NCBI RefSeq assembly: GCF_001729745.1
Contig: NZ_CP017186.1
Location: forward strand, 2,666,001 to 2,730,000
DNA: 64,000 nucleotides
Origin: Enterobacter hormaechei subsp. hoffmannii
GTDB lineage: Bacteria > Pseudomonadota > Gammaproteobacteria > Enterobacterales > Enterobacteriaceae
Direction: 5' to 3'
The position numbers were made by a program, and so were the translations under genes. Shown here piece after piece: positions 1 through 9,784 of this stretch. The stretch's first letter is position 1. The number at the start of each line of letters is the position of its first letter. The notes beneath the pieces are model-generated. The model was not told where the DNA came from and made no database searches. It saw only the letters and a program-made list of their open reading frames with translations.

Positions 1-2419
1 CGGATGCACTGGTCAGCCTGAATTTTTTGTTTGCCAGAATTTGCTCCGGATCATCGCCGGCGTGCAGTTTGTAGCGAAGTTTAAAGGCGCCTTTCTCAAA
101 GGATGGCGTCGGTACCGACACACTTTCCGGACCGTCGTATTTCAGGCTCGGCGCTTTGAGCTCAATGCCCGTCGGCGAGAAAATCGTGACCAGTCCGGTC
201 GGGCTGATCCGGATCCCGCCGCCCCCGCAGACAAACTGCATTCCCTTTCTGGCACTGCCGTTCATTTTCCCGGCGGTGCTCGTCAGCGTGAAATCCTGCT
301 GCGACAGCATGTGCATTTCGCCCCGCTGCGCCTGCGTCGTAATATCCCCCGCACCGGCAATCATCTGGATGCCGAGTTTGCGGGTAAACAGCGACAGTTT
401 TTCCCCTACGGCCAGCGAGAATTTTTTCACCACATTCACGCTGGCATTCCCGCCCGCTGTGGCAATCAGGTCTTTCCCGGCTGACAATTGCAGGCTGTCC
501 GGCGTAACCTGCGCAATTCCACTTTTTCCATATGCCAAAATACCGGGCTCCGCGAGATGACTCAGCGTCTGGCTGAGCGCATTTTGCCGATCGGTTTCCA
601 CATTACTCGCACCTGCCGTAAGCGCACTTTGTTGTAGGGTCATCGCCAGCGATAACGCCTTTTCGAGTTGTGCAATAGCCGCTGTCATATCCAGTTGCTT
701 ACCCCCCGCGCGGGGCTGTGCTTCCGTGGTGATCATCACGCCTTTGGCAGCACGCAGCGCCATCCAGTCGTCGGTGCGAGCCTCCACACCTTCCCCGCGC
801 TTTTTGCCCTCAGCATCAACCAGGTGGCCCACACTCACTTGCCCTTTGCCGTACTCGGTAGAGATTTTGATGTGTTCCTGCCCGCGACGATCTTCAAGAC
901 GGATCTTGTTCAACGCGGCCGTGCGGATCACGTTTCGGGTATCGTTACGGTTTGTGACTAAATCCGGGTGGCTGCCGTCGTGCATGACATGGGCGATAAA
1001 AGGTCTGTCCGGGTCGCCGCCTTCAAAACCGACGGCAACTTCAGTCCCCTCCAGCAACGGAAAGTGAATACCAAAAGTGTCACCGGCGTACGGCCTGCCG
1101 AGGCGTACCAGGGCGCTTTCAAATCCGACCCGTTTTTCATCAAGGTCAAAATCGAACTTAACCCGGTAGCGTCCAACCGCATCAATTCCGGCATAGGTTT
1201 TATCTCCCCCGATAGCCATCACTCTGGCGGGCACCGTTCCGGCTATCACCGGCCGGGATATGTATTCAGGACGGAAGCTATAGCCGTGGATATAGGGGAT
1301 CCCAGAAAGTACGGCGCGATAGTGTTCAGCACGGCTGCCGCGGATAGTCATCGCATTTATCACAAACCCGGACTTAAACCCGTCAGGTACAGGCCCTGCA
1401 GGATAAAACATAATGCCTGGCTGAAGCTCGGGATCGCTGGTTGTCGCCCCCAGAACACTCTGTCCGTTCAACAGGCGTTCATAACGCAGACGGGCGTAAA
1501 ATGCGGCGGTTTCCGCCTCTTCACCGTGAAAATCCCCCGCAGCAAGATAGTGATCGGCATAGTGATAGTGTTGGCCTGTCGTTACACCTTCGGGAATATC
1601 GCTCGTTTTAACGGTCTTATCCGTCTGCGGCGATTGCGGGTCACGGTAGTTATAGGTGCGAACCAACACATTTTTTGGGATCAGGCCGTGCTGCTCCTCC
1701 AGATCGGTGATGTATTCGTTATAACTGGTCATGCCTGAATGTCGGACATAAGGCATCTGTTTGTCGCTGAAGTTGTAACGACGCGCAGAATCCCCAAAAA
1801 TAACGACGGTTTCCGTTTTCACTTTGTTGTGATTCTCAAAACGGAACCAGATCCCTATCTCTGCTAGCAGCCGACGGATGAACCGCAAATCGGTTTCTTT
1901 CCACTGAACGATCATTTCCCGTCGTGGATAACTGTGGCTCAGTTGGTCAAAATCAATGTTGTAGCCGTCAAAGTGACCACTGTCCTTCATCAGCTTTGTA
2001 ACGAGCTCCGGGACTGTCATGTTCATGTAAACCGCAGAACGGTAATTTTGATCCAGCAGCGCCAGCTCATGCTCCAGCACGCATTCATACAGTGCTTCGT
2101 CACCTGAAGACATCAGCCGGGAAAATTGGGTGATCGTGCCATTAATCTGGCGAACCGGCAGCCAGGAGGTTTGCCCATGCCATGAGGCTTCCAGATTGGG
2201 TGCACGCAGAATAAACTCAGCCCTTTGATTAAGAACAGCATTAATGGCAATGTTTTGATCCGGACTGGTAAAGCGAATGGTATAGCGATAAGGCTCGCTT
2301 AATATCTCTTTTCCTGTAAAAGAATGAACATCAGAAATAACATTTTTGCTACGCGGGAAATACAATAAGTATCTGTTTAACGTGTCCCGCCGTTGAGCCA
2401 CCTCAGATTCCCCTGACAT
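1..2419 (-). CDS. vgrG: Type VI secretion spike protein VgrG (TssI), 3' end outside the window
   Basis: VgrG trimers form the spike at the tip of the type VI secretion tube and carry or are effectors. The minus-strand frame starts at an ATG (2419-2417, MSGESEV) and runs about 806 codons to the window edge with no stop. Residues about 20-330 have the gp27-like fold region. The gp5-like OB domain follows at about 395-475, ending in the family signature GGDPDRPFIAHVMHD. A Vgr-C/DUF2345-type region starts near 570 (QLDMTAAIAQLEKALSLA). Any C-terminal effector extension would lie outside the window. E. coli has no vgrG beside eda, so this is an accessory gene. No other type VI structural gene is visible, so it may be an orphan spike locus. 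The family call is firm; the effector question is open. Confidence 0.93.
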   Translation of the reverse strand, partial: MSGESEVAQRRDTLNRYLLYFPRSKNVISDVHSFTGKEILSEPYRYTIRFTSPDQNIAINAVLNQRAEFILRAPNLEASWHGQTSWLPVRQINGTITQFSRLMSSGDEALYECVLEHELALLDQNYRSAVYMNMTVPELVTKLMKDSGHFDGYNIDFDQLSHSYPRREMIVQWKETDLRFIRRLLAEIGIWFRFENHNKVKTETVVIFGDSARRYNFSDKQMPYVRHSGMTSYNEYITDLEEQHGLIPKNVLVRTYNYRDPQSPQTDKTVKTSDIPEGVTTGQHYHYADHYLAAGDFHGEEAETAAFYARLRYERLLNGQSVLGATTSDPELQPGIMFYPAGPVPDGFKSGFVINAMTIRGSRAEHYRAVLSGIPYIHGYSFRPEYISRPVIAGTVPARVMAIGGDKTYAGIDAVGRYRVKFDFDLDEKRVGFESALVRLGRPYAGDTFGIHFPLLEGTEVAVGFEGGDPDRPFIAHVMHDGSHPDLVTNRNDTRNVIRTAALNKIRLEDRRGQEHIKISTEYGKGQVSVGHLVDAEGKKRGEGVEARTDDWMALRAAKGVMITTEAQPRAGGKQLDMTAAIAQLEKALSLAMTLQQSALTAGASNVETDRQNALSQTLSHLAEPGILAYGKSGIAQVTPDSLQLSAGKDLIATAGGNASVNVVKKFSLAVGEKLSLFTRKLGIQMIAGAGDITTQAQRGEMHMLSQQDFTLTSTAGKMNGSARKGMQFVCGGGGIRISPTGLVTIFSPTGIELKAPSLKYDGPESVSVPTPSFEKGAFKLRYKLHAGDDPEQILANKKFRLTSAS

Positions 2420-2694
2420 TATTATCTATCCTTTTAACAAACGTTCCGTTTATTAAAAACAATACACCTATCGTTCTCCAATTAAAATACCCAACCTCAA
2501 GTTGAATTGACTCAAAGGAAGTAACATTATTCACAAAATAAATAAAAAGAGCCCAGACAATCTCATCACAGATAAATTAAGAATGAATTATTCATCAAGT
2601 ATATAAGTGAGGGATTATTTAATAATGAAGAATGATACGCCTGGGGGTTAGGGATATTAAAAATGTTTGTGGGAAGAAGAAGAAGAACTTATAC
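2420..2694. other. AT-rich intergenic region between vgrG and eda
   Basis: About 275 bases, clearly AT-richer than the genes on both sides. I see no open frame with a plausible start. It probably holds the vgrG promoter, since a hairpin separates it from eda. No operator could be recognised. The composition fits acquired DNA at a type VI island edge. Confidence 0.4.
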
Positions 2695-2737
2695 ATGCTG
2701 GTCACATAAAGTGACCAGCATCAGGCCAGAGGGCCTG
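2695..2737 (-). terminator. Tandem hairpins after eda
   Basis: Two perfect inverted repeats follow the eda stop. The first to be transcribed is a 6-bp stem (2722-2727 with 2732-2737). The second is an 11-bp stem ATGCTGGTCAC (2695-2705) pairing with 2711-2721 around a 5-base loop. The downstream minus-strand bases are T-rich (TTCTTCTTCTTC) rather than a pure T tract. This is probably the terminator of edd-eda. Confidence 0.6.
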
Positions 2738-2757
2738 CTTTATGCATTGAGCATTTG

Positions 2758-3399
2758 TTACTGTTTCGCGCCTTCTACCGCTTCGCGAGCCAGTTTAGTA
2801 ATGCGATCCCAGTCGCCTGCTTCCAGCGCATCCGCCGGAACCAGCCAGGAGCCACCGATGCACAGCACGCTTTTCAGCGCCAGGTAGTCGCGGTAGTTGG
2901 CCGGAGAGATGCCGCCCGTTGGGCAGAAACGCACCTGGGAGAATGGGCCTGCAATCGCCTGCAACGCTTTGGTGCCGCCGTTCGCTTCAGCCGGGAAGAA
3001 TTTAAACTCTTTCAGGCCGTAGTCCATGCCCAGCATCAATTCAGAAACGGTGCTGATACCCGGGATCAGCGGAATAGTACCTTCGGTTGCGGCTTTCAGC
3101 AGCGGCTCGGTCAGGCCCGGGCTGATGGCAAACTGTGCGCCCGCTTCGGTCACTTCCGCCAGCTGCTGCGCATTCAGAACCGTACCAGCACCGATGATCG
3201 CTTCCGGCACTTCTTTGGCGATAGCGCGAATCGCATCCATCGCACAGGCAGTACGCAGGGTCACTTCCAGAACACGAACGCCACCCGCAACCAGCGCCTT
3301 CGCCATTGGGACAGCGTGCTCCAGTTTGTTTACCACAATAACCGGCACGACAGGGCCAGTAGTCAGGATTGCTTCTGCACTTGTTTTCCAGTTTTTCAT
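2758..3399 (-). CDS. eda: 2-dehydro-3-deoxy-phosphogluconate (KDPG) aldolase
   Basis: Eda splits KDPG into pyruvate and glyceraldehyde 3-phosphate, the last step of the Entner-Doudoroff pathway and the exit of hexuronate and pectin catabolism. The 213-residue product matches E. coli Eda almost throughout. It keeps Glu45 and Arg49 (VLEVTLRT) and the Schiff-base lysine in [10 protein letters not shown]. The start at MKNWKTSAE was chosen because it gives the E. coli length; an upstream in-frame start at 3432 adds 11 unmatched residues. It lies 39 bases downstream of edd on the same strand, as in the E. coli edd-eda operon. It also serves the rhamnogalacturonide genes near 30 kb. Confidence 0.97.
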   Translation of the reverse strand: MKNWKTSAEAILTTGPVVPVIVVNKLEHAVPMAKALVAGGVRVLEVTLRTACAMDAIRAIAKEVPEAIIGAGTVLNAQQLAEVTEAGAQFAISPGLTEPLLKAATEGTIPLIPGISTVSELMLGMDYGLKEFKFFPAEANGGTKALQAIAGPFSQVRFCPTGGISPANYRDYLALKSVLCIGGSWLVPADALEAGDWDRITKLAREAVEGAKQ

Positions 3400-3438
3400 C
3401 AGAGTTTTCTCTCGCCAGATCGTTAAAATCAAGTCGTC

Positions 3439-5250
3439 TTAAAACGTAATACAGGTTGCGCCCTGCTCCGCACCGGAGAGTTTCTCACGCAACGCACCAA
3501 ACATCTCGCGTCCGGTACCCACTCGGGATGCGCTCAGGTCAGGAATATGTGGCTGACGCGCCGTCAGCTCTGCTTCGTCCACCAGCAGGGTTAACTCGCC
3601 TGTCTGACCGTTAACGCGGATCATGTCTCCATCATGGACTTTCGCCAGCAGGCCGCCGTCGTAGGCTTCCGGGGTGACATGAATCGCTGAAGGCACTTTA
3701 CCGGATGCCCCCGAGAGGCGTCCATCGGTCACCAGCGCAATTTTGAAACGGCGGTCCAATAATACACCAAGCGGCGGCATAAGTTTATGTAATTCTGGCA
3801 TCCCGTTCGCTTTTGGTCCCTGATGACGCACCACGACTACGCAGTCTTTATCAAGCAGACCCGCGTCGAAGGCAGGTAAAACGTCGTGCTGGCTTTCAAA
3901 CACCACCGCCGGGGCTTCGATAACCTGATTCTCTTCCGGCACGGCAGAAGTTTTCATTACGGCACGCCCAAGGTTACCGCTCAGCACTTTGGTGCCGCCG
4001 TGAGGAGAGAACGGCTGTTCGAAGGTCGCGATAACCTGAGGATCGAGCGAGTTGCTCGCCCCCTCGCGCCAGTCCAGCTCACCGTTGTTCAGCCACGGCT
4101 CAAGGGTATAGCGATGCAGGCCAAAGCCCGCCACCGTGTTGACATCCTCATGCAGCAGGCCGCCTTTCAGCAGCTCGCGCATCAGCACCGGCACGCCGCC
4201 CGCGGCCTGGAAGTGGTTAATGTCCGCCGGACCGTTCGGGTACAGACGCGCCATCAGCGGTACCACGGAGGAGATCTCGGAGAAGTCATCCCAGTTGATC
4301 AGAATGCCCGCCGCGCGCGCCATCGCGACAAGGTGCATGGTATGGTTGGTTGAACCGCCGGTCGCCAGCAGGGCGACAATCCCGTTGACGATGACTTTTT
4401 CATCCACCATTTTGCCCATTGGCATCCACTCGTTGCCGTTACCGGTCAGGCGCGTCACCTGACGGGCTGCGGCTTCGGTCAGCGCTTTACGCAGTGGCGC
4501 ATCCGGCTGGATGAACGACGAGCCCGGTAGCTGCATCCCCATAAACTCCACCACCATCTGGTTGGTGTTAGCCGTACCGTAGAACGTACAGGTGCCCGGC
4601 GCGTGATAGGACGCGGCTTCCGCTTCCAACAGCGCCTGACGGTCCGCTTTTCCTTCGGCATACAGCTGGCGGATACGGACTTTTTCCTTGTTTGGCAGAC
4701 CGCTTGCCATCGGGCCTGACGGCACAAAAATCGCTGGCAGATGGCCAAACGACAGCGCGGCCATCACCAGCCCCGGGACGATTTTGTCGCATACGCCCAG
4801 GTAGAGCGCGCCATCAAACATATTGTGAGAGAGGCCCACTGCCGCCGACATGGCGATCACTTCGCGGCTCAACAGAGACAGCTCCATACCGTCCTGTCCC
4901 TGAGTCACGCCATCACACATGGCCGGCACGCCGCCTGCAACCTGGCCCACCGCGTTCACGCTGTGCAGCGCATTGCGGATGATAGACGGGTAAACCTCAT
5001 ACGGCTGGTGGGCTGAAAGCATGTCGTTATAGGAGGTAATGATGGCGATATTGTTACGCAGCATGCTTTTCAGCGCGTCTTTATCACCAGGCTGGCAGGC
5101 GGCAAAGCCGTGGGCCAGATTCCCGCAGGCCAGCTGTGAGCGATGGACCGTTTCACTCTTCGCCTGTTCGATGCGGGCAAGGTAGGCAGCACGGGTCTCT
5201 TTCGAGCGTTCAACGATGCGTTGTGTTACGCGTAACAATGTCGGATTCAT
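3439..5250 (-). CDS. edd: Phosphogluconate dehydratase
   Basis: Edd converts 6-phosphogluconate to KDPG, the first committed step of the Entner-Doudoroff pathway, using an iron-sulfur cluster. The 603-residue protein has the usual length and belongs to the IlvD/Edd family. Cysteines in the contexts [13 protein letters not shown] and [12 protein letters not shown] are likely cluster ligands, and [20 protein letters not shown] is a family signature near the C-terminus. It starts at [10 protein letters not shown]. It is first in an edd-eda operon. A GntR-like operator about 195 bases upstream suggests induction by gluconate. Confidence 0.97.
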   Translation of the reverse strand: MNPTLLRVTQRIVERSKETRAAYLARIEQAKSETVHRSQLACGNLAHGFAACQPGDKDALKSMLRNNIAIITSYNDMLSAHQPYEVYPSIIRNALHSVNAVGQVAGGVPAMCDGVTQGQDGMELSLLSREVIAMSAAVGLSHNMFDGALYLGVCDKIVPGLVMAALSFGHLPAIFVPSGPMASGLPNKEKVRIRQLYAEGKADRQALLEAEAASYHAPGTCTFYGTANTNQMVVEFMGMQLPGSSFIQPDAPLRKALTEAAARQVTRLTGNGNEWMPMGKMVDEKVIVNGIVALLATGGSTNHTMHLVAMARAAGILINWDDFSEISSVVPLMARLYPNGPADINHFQAAGGVPVLMRELLKGGLLHEDVNTVAGFGLHRYTLEPWLNNGELDWREGASNSLDPQVIATFEQPFSPHGGTKVLSGNLGRAVMKTSAVPEENQVIEAPAVVFESQHDVLPAFDAGLLDKDCVVVVRHQGPKANGMPELHKLMPPLGVLLDRRFKIALVTDGRLSGASGKVPSAIHVTPEAYDGGLLAKVHDGDMIRVNGQTGELTLLVDEAELTARQPHIPDLSASRVGTGREMFGALREKLSGAEQGATCITF

Positions 5251-5370
5251 AAAAGCTCCTCTAATTTATCTGTCCAGGCTCGGGAGTTTACACAGTTTCT
5301 GACGGTTGTTAACAACGCTGAAACGCCTGATATCCGGAGCACAGGGGCAAAATGTCTGAAGGGAGTGTAA

Positions 5371-5406
5371 TAAAAAAAGCTCCGCGGGTGAATCCACGCG
5401 GAGCTT
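5371..5406 (-). terminator. Intrinsic terminator after zwf, upstream of edd
   Basis: The 9-bp stem AGCTCCGCG (5378-5386) pairs perfectly with 5397-5405 around a 10-base loop. On the minus strand it is followed by seven T residues (5372-5378). It ends zwf. It also lies between the putative GntR operator and the edd start, so it could act inside an edd leader. Confidence 0.88.
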
Positions 5407-5443
5407 AAAAGATTAAAAATTATGCCACTTGCTGTGTTAGATC

Positions 5444-5459
5444 ATGTTACCGGTAAAAT
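5444..5459 (-). promoter_or_regulatory. GntR-like operator for edd-eda
   Basis: The sequence ATGTTA-CCGG-TAAAAT matches the E. coli GntR operator consensus (ATGTTA, 4 bases, TAACAT) with one mismatch. It sits between zwf and edd, where E. coli also carries GntR control of edd. A minus-strand CATAAT that could be a -10 element lies just downstream. Confidence 0.65.
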
Positions 5460-5484
5460 AACACCTTTGGGCTAGAGATGGGGG

Positions 5485-6960
5485 TTATTCAAACTCGTTC
5501 CAGGAGCGGCCATCACGGGTGATCATCGCAACGGAGGCGACAGGTCCCCATGTTCCCGCCTGATACGGTTTTGGCGCGTCCTGGTCGGCTGCCCACGCTT
5601 CGGTGATTGAGTCGACCCACTTCCACGCCTCTTCCACTTCATCGCGGCGGACGAACAGCGCCTGGATACCACGCATGGTTTCCAGCAGCAGGCGCTCGTA
5701 AGCATCGGCCAGATGCGTCTGGTTGAAAGTTTCAGAGTAACTCAGGTCGAGTTTGGTGGTTTGCAGGTTGTGTTTGTGATCAAGACCCGGCACTTTGTTC
5801 AGGATCTGAATATCCACACCCTCGTCCGGCTGTAAACGGATGGTCAGTTTGTTCTGCGGCAGTTCCTGCCAGGATTCTTTGAACAGGTTCAGTTCCGGAT
5901 TTTTGAAGTAGACCACCACTTCGGAGCATTTTGCCGGCAGACGTTTCCCGGTACGCAGGTAGAACGGCACGCCGGCCCAGCGCCAGTCGTCGATATCCAC
6001 GCGGATCGCCACAAACGTCTCGGTGTTGCTGGACTTGTTCGCGCCCTCTTCTTCCAGATAGCCAGGGACTTTTTTCCCCTGGGCAAAACCTGCGGTGTAC
6101 TGGCCGCGCACGGTTTTCTCACGCACGTTGGAGCGGTCAATACGGCGCAGTGATTTCAGCACTTTCACTTTGGCGTCACGAATACTGTCGGCCGTCAGAT
6201 CTGACGGTGGAGACATGGCAATCATGCACAGAATTTGCAGCAGGTGGTTCTGGATCATGTCACGCATCTGGCCGGCCTGGTCGAAGTAGCCCCAGCGGCC
6301 TTCGATGCCCACTTCTTCCGCCACGGTAATTTCCACGTGGTCGATAGTGCGGTTGTCCCAGTTGTTCACAAACAGGGAGTTGGCAAAACGCAGCGCCAGC
6401 AGGTTCAGAACCGTCTCTTTACCCAGATAGTGGTCAATACGGTAAACCTGACACTCCTCAAAGAACTCGCCCACCTGGTCGTTGATTTCACGCGAGGTTG
6501 CCAGCGACGTACCCAGCGGCTTCTCCATCACCACGCGCGCCGGTTTGGCGTTCAGCTTCGCTTCGCCCAGACCTTTGCAGATGGCGCCGAAGGTGCTTGG
6601 CGGCATGGCGAAATAGTTAATGGTGACGCGATTTTCCTGGTCCAGCATTTCACCCAGACGGGTAAAGGCGCTTACATCGTTGACGTCCAGATTGCAGAAA
6701 TCGAGACGCCCGCTCAGCTTATCCCAAAGGCTTTCATCGATTTTCTCTTTCATGAAGGTTTCGAGCGCCTCGCGCACGACTTTGGTATAAGCCTCCTTAT
6801 CCCAGTCGGCGCGCCCTACCCCAAGAATTCGGGTATCGGGATGGATCTGGCCCGCTTTTTCGAGCTGATACAGGGAAGGCAGCAATTTTCGGCGTGCAAG
6901 ATCGCCTTTCGCGCCGAAAATGACCAGGTCACATGCCTGGGCTGTTTGCGTTACCGCCAT
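5485..6960 (-). CDS. zwf: Glucose-6-phosphate 1-dehydrogenase
   Basis: Zwf oxidises glucose 6-phosphate to 6-phosphogluconolactone and makes NADPH, feeding both the pentose phosphate and Entner-Doudoroff pathways. The 491-residue product matches E. coli Zwf nearly end to end. It has the NADP-binding [11 protein letters not shown] near residue 15 and the active-site RIDHYLGKE. The start at MAVTQTAQ gives the E. coli length; an in-frame upstream start at 7026 would run through the HexR operator and is unlikely. It is transcribed away from hexR and has its own terminator before edd. Confidence 0.97.
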   Translation of the reverse strand: MAVTQTAQACDLVIFGAKGDLARRKLLPSLYQLEKAGQIHPDTRILGVGRADWDKEAYTKVVREALETFMKEKIDESLWDKLSGRLDFCNLDVNDVSAFTRLGEMLDQENRVTINYFAMPPSTFGAICKGLGEAKLNAKPARVVMEKPLGTSLATSREINDQVGEFFEECQVYRIDHYLGKETVLNLLALRFANSLFVNNWDNRTIDHVEITVAEEVGIEGRWGYFDQAGQMRDMIQNHLLQILCMIAMSPPSDLTADSIRDAKVKVLKSLRRIDRSNVREKTVRGQYTAGFAQGKKVPGYLEEEGANKSSNTETFVAIRVDIDDWRWAGVPFYLRTGKRLPAKCSEVVVYFKNPELNLFKESWQELPQNKLTIRLQPDEGVDIQILNKVPGLDHKHNLQTTKLDLSYSETFNQTHLADAYERLLLETMRGIQALFVRRDEVEEAWKWVDSITEAWAADQDAPKPYQAGTWGPVASVAMITRDGRSWNEFE

Positions 6961-7004
6961 GTCATTCTCCTCAGTTAGATCTCCTGGTACTCTGCCAGGT
7001 ATCG

Positions 7005-7021
7005 TTGTAATTTTATTACAA
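7005..7021 (-). promoter_or_regulatory. HexR operator upstream of zwf
   Basis: TTGTAAT-TTT-ATTACAA is a perfect 17-bp palindrome matching the known HexR site (TGTAAT...ATTACA). It ends 45 bases before the zwf ATG. HexR senses KDPG and represses zwf. With hexR divergent and adjacent, the assignment is strong. Confidence 0.85.
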
Positions 7022-7314
7022 TGCACTGTACTGCTTTTACGCGTTTCCTGAAACCATTAGCGCTTAACGTCACGTGCGATACGGTGATTTTTCGTCGCGC
7101 GGGCCATTACGCCCGTCTGGTGACGCAACAAACGTCGATTCTTTGCGCAACAGGGGCAGAGCAAAACCCGACGTCGATCAAGTAATGAAAAAAAACAACA
7201 ACATTTCTTGTCGACGATTACCCTTTCGGGTGTCCCGGGGGTAATATCGGCTAAATCGAATCAAGGTTTCATCTCTATGAAATCGTTTATGCCCTCATGA
7301 GCGTCTTGTTAACA
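7022..7314. promoter_or_regulatory. zwf/hexR divergent control region
   Basis: This gap carries the promoters of zwf (minus) and hexR (plus). It is AT-rich at 7185-7210, upstream of hexR. E. coli zwf is also a SoxS/MarA/Rob target, but I could not place such a box with confidence. No second HexR palindrome was found near hexR. Confidence 0.5.
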
Positions 7315-8184
7315 ATGAACATGCTGGAAAAAATCCAGTTTCAACTGGAACACCTTAGCAAATCCGAGCGCAAAGTGGCTGAAGTTATTCTCGCCGCGCC
7401 CGCTCAGGCGATTCATTCAAGCATCGCCGCTCTGGCACAGGAATCAGGCGTCAGCGAACCGACGGTCAATCGATTCTGTCGTAGTCTGGACACCCGCGGC
7501 TTTCCTGATTTTAAACTGCATCTGGCACAAAGTCTGGCAAACGGTACCCCGTATGTTAATCGCAATGTAGATGAAGACGACAGTGTTGATGCTTACACCG
7601 CAAAAATATTTGAATCGGCAATGGCCACGCTCGACCATGTTCGCCAGTCTCTGGACATGAGTTCAGTGAATCGCGCGGTCGATCTTCTTACGCAGGCCAA
7701 ACGGATTGCTTTCTTTGGCCTTGGCTCGTCCGCCGCCGTGGCGCATGACGCCATGAATAAGTTCTTTCGCTTTAACGTGCCGGTGATTTACTCCGATGAC
7801 ATTGTGCTGCAACGCATGAGCTGTATGAATTGTAGCGAAGATGATGTCGTGGTACTCATCTCCCATACGGGCCGCACCAAGAGCCAGGTGGAGCTGGCGC
7901 AACTCGCGCGTGACAACGATGCGATGGTCATCGCCCTTACGACGGCTGGTACGCCGCTGGCCCGGGAAGCAACGCTTGCCATTACCCTGGACGTACCGGA
8001 AGACACCGACATGTACATGCCGATGGTCTCCCGCCTGGCGCAGCTGACGGTCATCGACGTGCTGGCGACCGGTTTTACTTTACGCCGGGGCGCAAAATTC
8101 CGGGATAACTTGAAGCGGGTCAAGGAAGCCCTGAAAGAATCGCGTTTTGATAAAGAATTGCTTATAAAGAGCGATGTTCCCTAA
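7315..8184 (+). CDS. hexR: RpiR-family regulator of central carbon metabolism HexR
   Basis: HexR represses genes of the Entner-Doudoroff and related pathways and is released by KDPG. The 289-residue protein has an RpiR-type helix-turn-helix domain at about 1-77 (ESGVSEPTVNRFCRSL is the recognition region). A SIS sugar-phosphate domain follows at about 125-260 (FFGLGSSAAVAHDA and LISHTGRTKSQVELA). The start at MNMLEKIQ gives the E. coli length; an in-frame ATG at 7297 would add MSVLLT. It is divergent from zwf, its target. Confidence 0.95.
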   Translation: MNMLEKIQFQLEHLSKSERKVAEVILAAPAQAIHSSIAALAQESGVSEPTVNRFCRSLDTRGFPDFKLHLAQSLANGTPYVNRNVDEDDSVDAYTAKIFESAMATLDHVRQSLDMSSVNRAVDLLTQAKRIAFFGLGSSAAVAHDAMNKFFRFNVPVIYSDDIVLQRMSCMNCSEDDVVVLISHTGRTKSQVELAQLARDNDAMVIALTTAGTPLAREATLAITLDVPEDTDMYMPMVSRLAQLTVIDVLATGFTLRRGAKFRDNLKRVKEALKESRFDKELLIKSDVP

Positions 8185-8298
8185 TAACGACGATGTACGA
8201 TTTACGGCATTCGGTCCCCTCGCTACTGCCTTGCGATAGATGAAGGCCGATTCTATGTTCACGCAACACCAAAGTTGTTTCAGTCAACGGAGTATTAC

Positions 8299-9741
8299 AT
8301 GTCCAGAAGGCTTCGCAGAACCAAGATCGTCACCACCCTAGGCCCGGCCACCGACCGCGATAATAACCTCGAGAAGATTATCGCCGCGGGTGCCAACGTG
8401 GTGCGCATGAACTTCTCTCACGGTACGCCAGAAGACCATAAATTACGTGCCGACAAAGTGCGTGAAATCGCAGCTAAACTGGGCCGCCATGTTGCTATCC
8501 TCGGTGACCTGCAAGGTCCAAAAATCCGCGTATCGACCTTTAAAGAAGGCAAAGTCTTCCTCAACATCGGCGATAAATTCCTGCTGGATGCCAACCTGAG
8601 CAAAGGCGAAGGCGATAAGGAAAAAGTGGGTATCGACTACAAAGGTCTGCCTGCTGACGTTGTGCCTGGCGACATACTGCTGCTGGACGACGGACGCGTA
8701 CAGCTGAAAGTGCTGGAAGTTCAGGGTATGAAGGTGTTCACCGAAGTGACCGTCGGCGGCCCGCTCTCCAACAACAAAGGCATCAACAAACTCGGCGGTG
8801 GCCTGTCTGCCGAAGCGCTGACCGATAAAGACAAAGCGGATATCGTGACCGCAGCGCAGATCGGCGTGGATTATCTGGCCGTCTCCTTCCCCCGCTGCGG
8901 CGAAGATCTGAACTATGCTCGCCGCCTGGCGCGTGATGCAGGCTGCGATGCGAAAATCGTAGCGAAAGTGGAACGCGCTGAAGCGGTCTGCGATCAGGAC
9001 GCGATGGACGACGTGATCCTGGCGTCTGACGTGGTGATGGTTGCCCGTGGTGATCTGGGCGTGGAAATTGGCGACCCTGAACTGGTCGGTATCCAGAAAG
9101 CGCTGATCCGTCGCGCGCGTCAGCTGAACCGCGCGGTGATCACCGCCACCCAGATGATGGAATCCATGATCACCAACCCAATGCCAACCCGTGCGGAAGT
9201 CATGGACGTGGCGAACGCCGTGCTGGATGGTACTGACGCGGTGATGCTGTCAGCAGAAACCGCTGCGGGTCAGTATCCGGCGGAAACCGTGGCCGCCATG
9301 GCGCGCGTCTGCCTGGGTGCGGAGAAGATCCCAAGCATTAACGTCTCCAAGCACCGCCTGGATATCCAGTTCGACAATGTGGAAGAAGCGATTGCGATGT
9401 CCGCGATGTACGCAGCCAACCACCTGAAAGGGGTCACGGCGATCATCACCATGACCGAATCTGGCCGTACCGCGCTAATGACGTCTCGCATCAGCTCCGG
9501 TCTGCCGATCTTCGCCATGTCCCGTCACGAGCGTACGCTGAACCTGACGGCGCTGTATCGCGGCGTGACGCCAGTTTACTTCGACAGCACCAATGACGGT
9601 GTGGCCGCCGCGCACGATGCTGTGAACCTGCTGCGCGACAAAGGTTATTTGGTATCCGGTGATATCGTTATCGTGACGCAGGGTGACGTGATGAGCACCA
9701 TCGGCTCAACCAATACCACCCGCGTACTGACCGTAGAGTAA
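8299..9741 (+). CDS. pykA: Pyruvate kinase II
   Basis: PykA makes pyruvate and ATP from phosphoenolpyruvate and ADP; the type II isozyme is activated by AMP. The 480-residue protein matches E. coli PykA almost throughout. It has the catalytic lysine in [11 protein letters not shown], the metal-binding [12 protein letters not shown] and [17 protein letters not shown]. The start at MSRRLRRTK is preceded by GGAG six bases upstream; an in-frame ATG at 8275 adds eight unmatched residues. It lies downstream of hexR with about 110 bases between them. Confidence 0.97.
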   Translation: MSRRLRRTKIVTTLGPATDRDNNLEKIIAAGANVVRMNFSHGTPEDHKLRADKVREIAAKLGRHVAILGDLQGPKIRVSTFKEGKVFLNIGDKFLLDANLSKGEGDKEKVGIDYKGLPADVVPGDILLLDDGRVQLKVLEVQGMKVFTEVTVGGPLSNNKGINKLGGGLSAEALTDKDKADIVTAAQIGVDYLAVSFPRCGEDLNYARRLARDAGCDAKIVAKVERAEAVCDQDAMDDVILASDVVMVARGDLGVEIGDPELVGIQKALIRRARQLNRAVITATQMMESMITNPMPTRAEVMDVANAVLDGTDAVMLSAETAAGQYPAETVAAMARVCLGAEKIPSINVSKHRLDIQFDNVEEAIAMSAMYAANHLKGVTAIITMTESGRTALMTSRISSGLPIFAMSRHERTLNLTALYRGVTPVYFDSTNDGVAAAHDAVNLLRDKGYLVSGDIVIVTQGDVMSTIGSTNTTRVLTVE

Positions 9742-9749
9742 GCTCCGAT

Positions 9750-9774
9750 CCCCTCTCCCCTAAGGGGAGAGGGG
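9750..9774. repeat. Perfect 11-bp inverted repeat between pykA and lpxM
   Basis: CCCCTCTCCCC (9750-9760), loop TAA, then GGGGAGAGGGG (9764-9774). The genes on both sides converge here. There is no T tract, so it may be a bidirectional stabilising hairpin or a weak terminator. Confidence 0.6.
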
Positions 9775-9784
9775 TGAAGGTTTC

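Noticed and set aside
9750..9774. Perfect inverted repeat considered as an operator
   Set aside because: It lies between convergent genes, far from any start, so a 3' hairpin is more likely.
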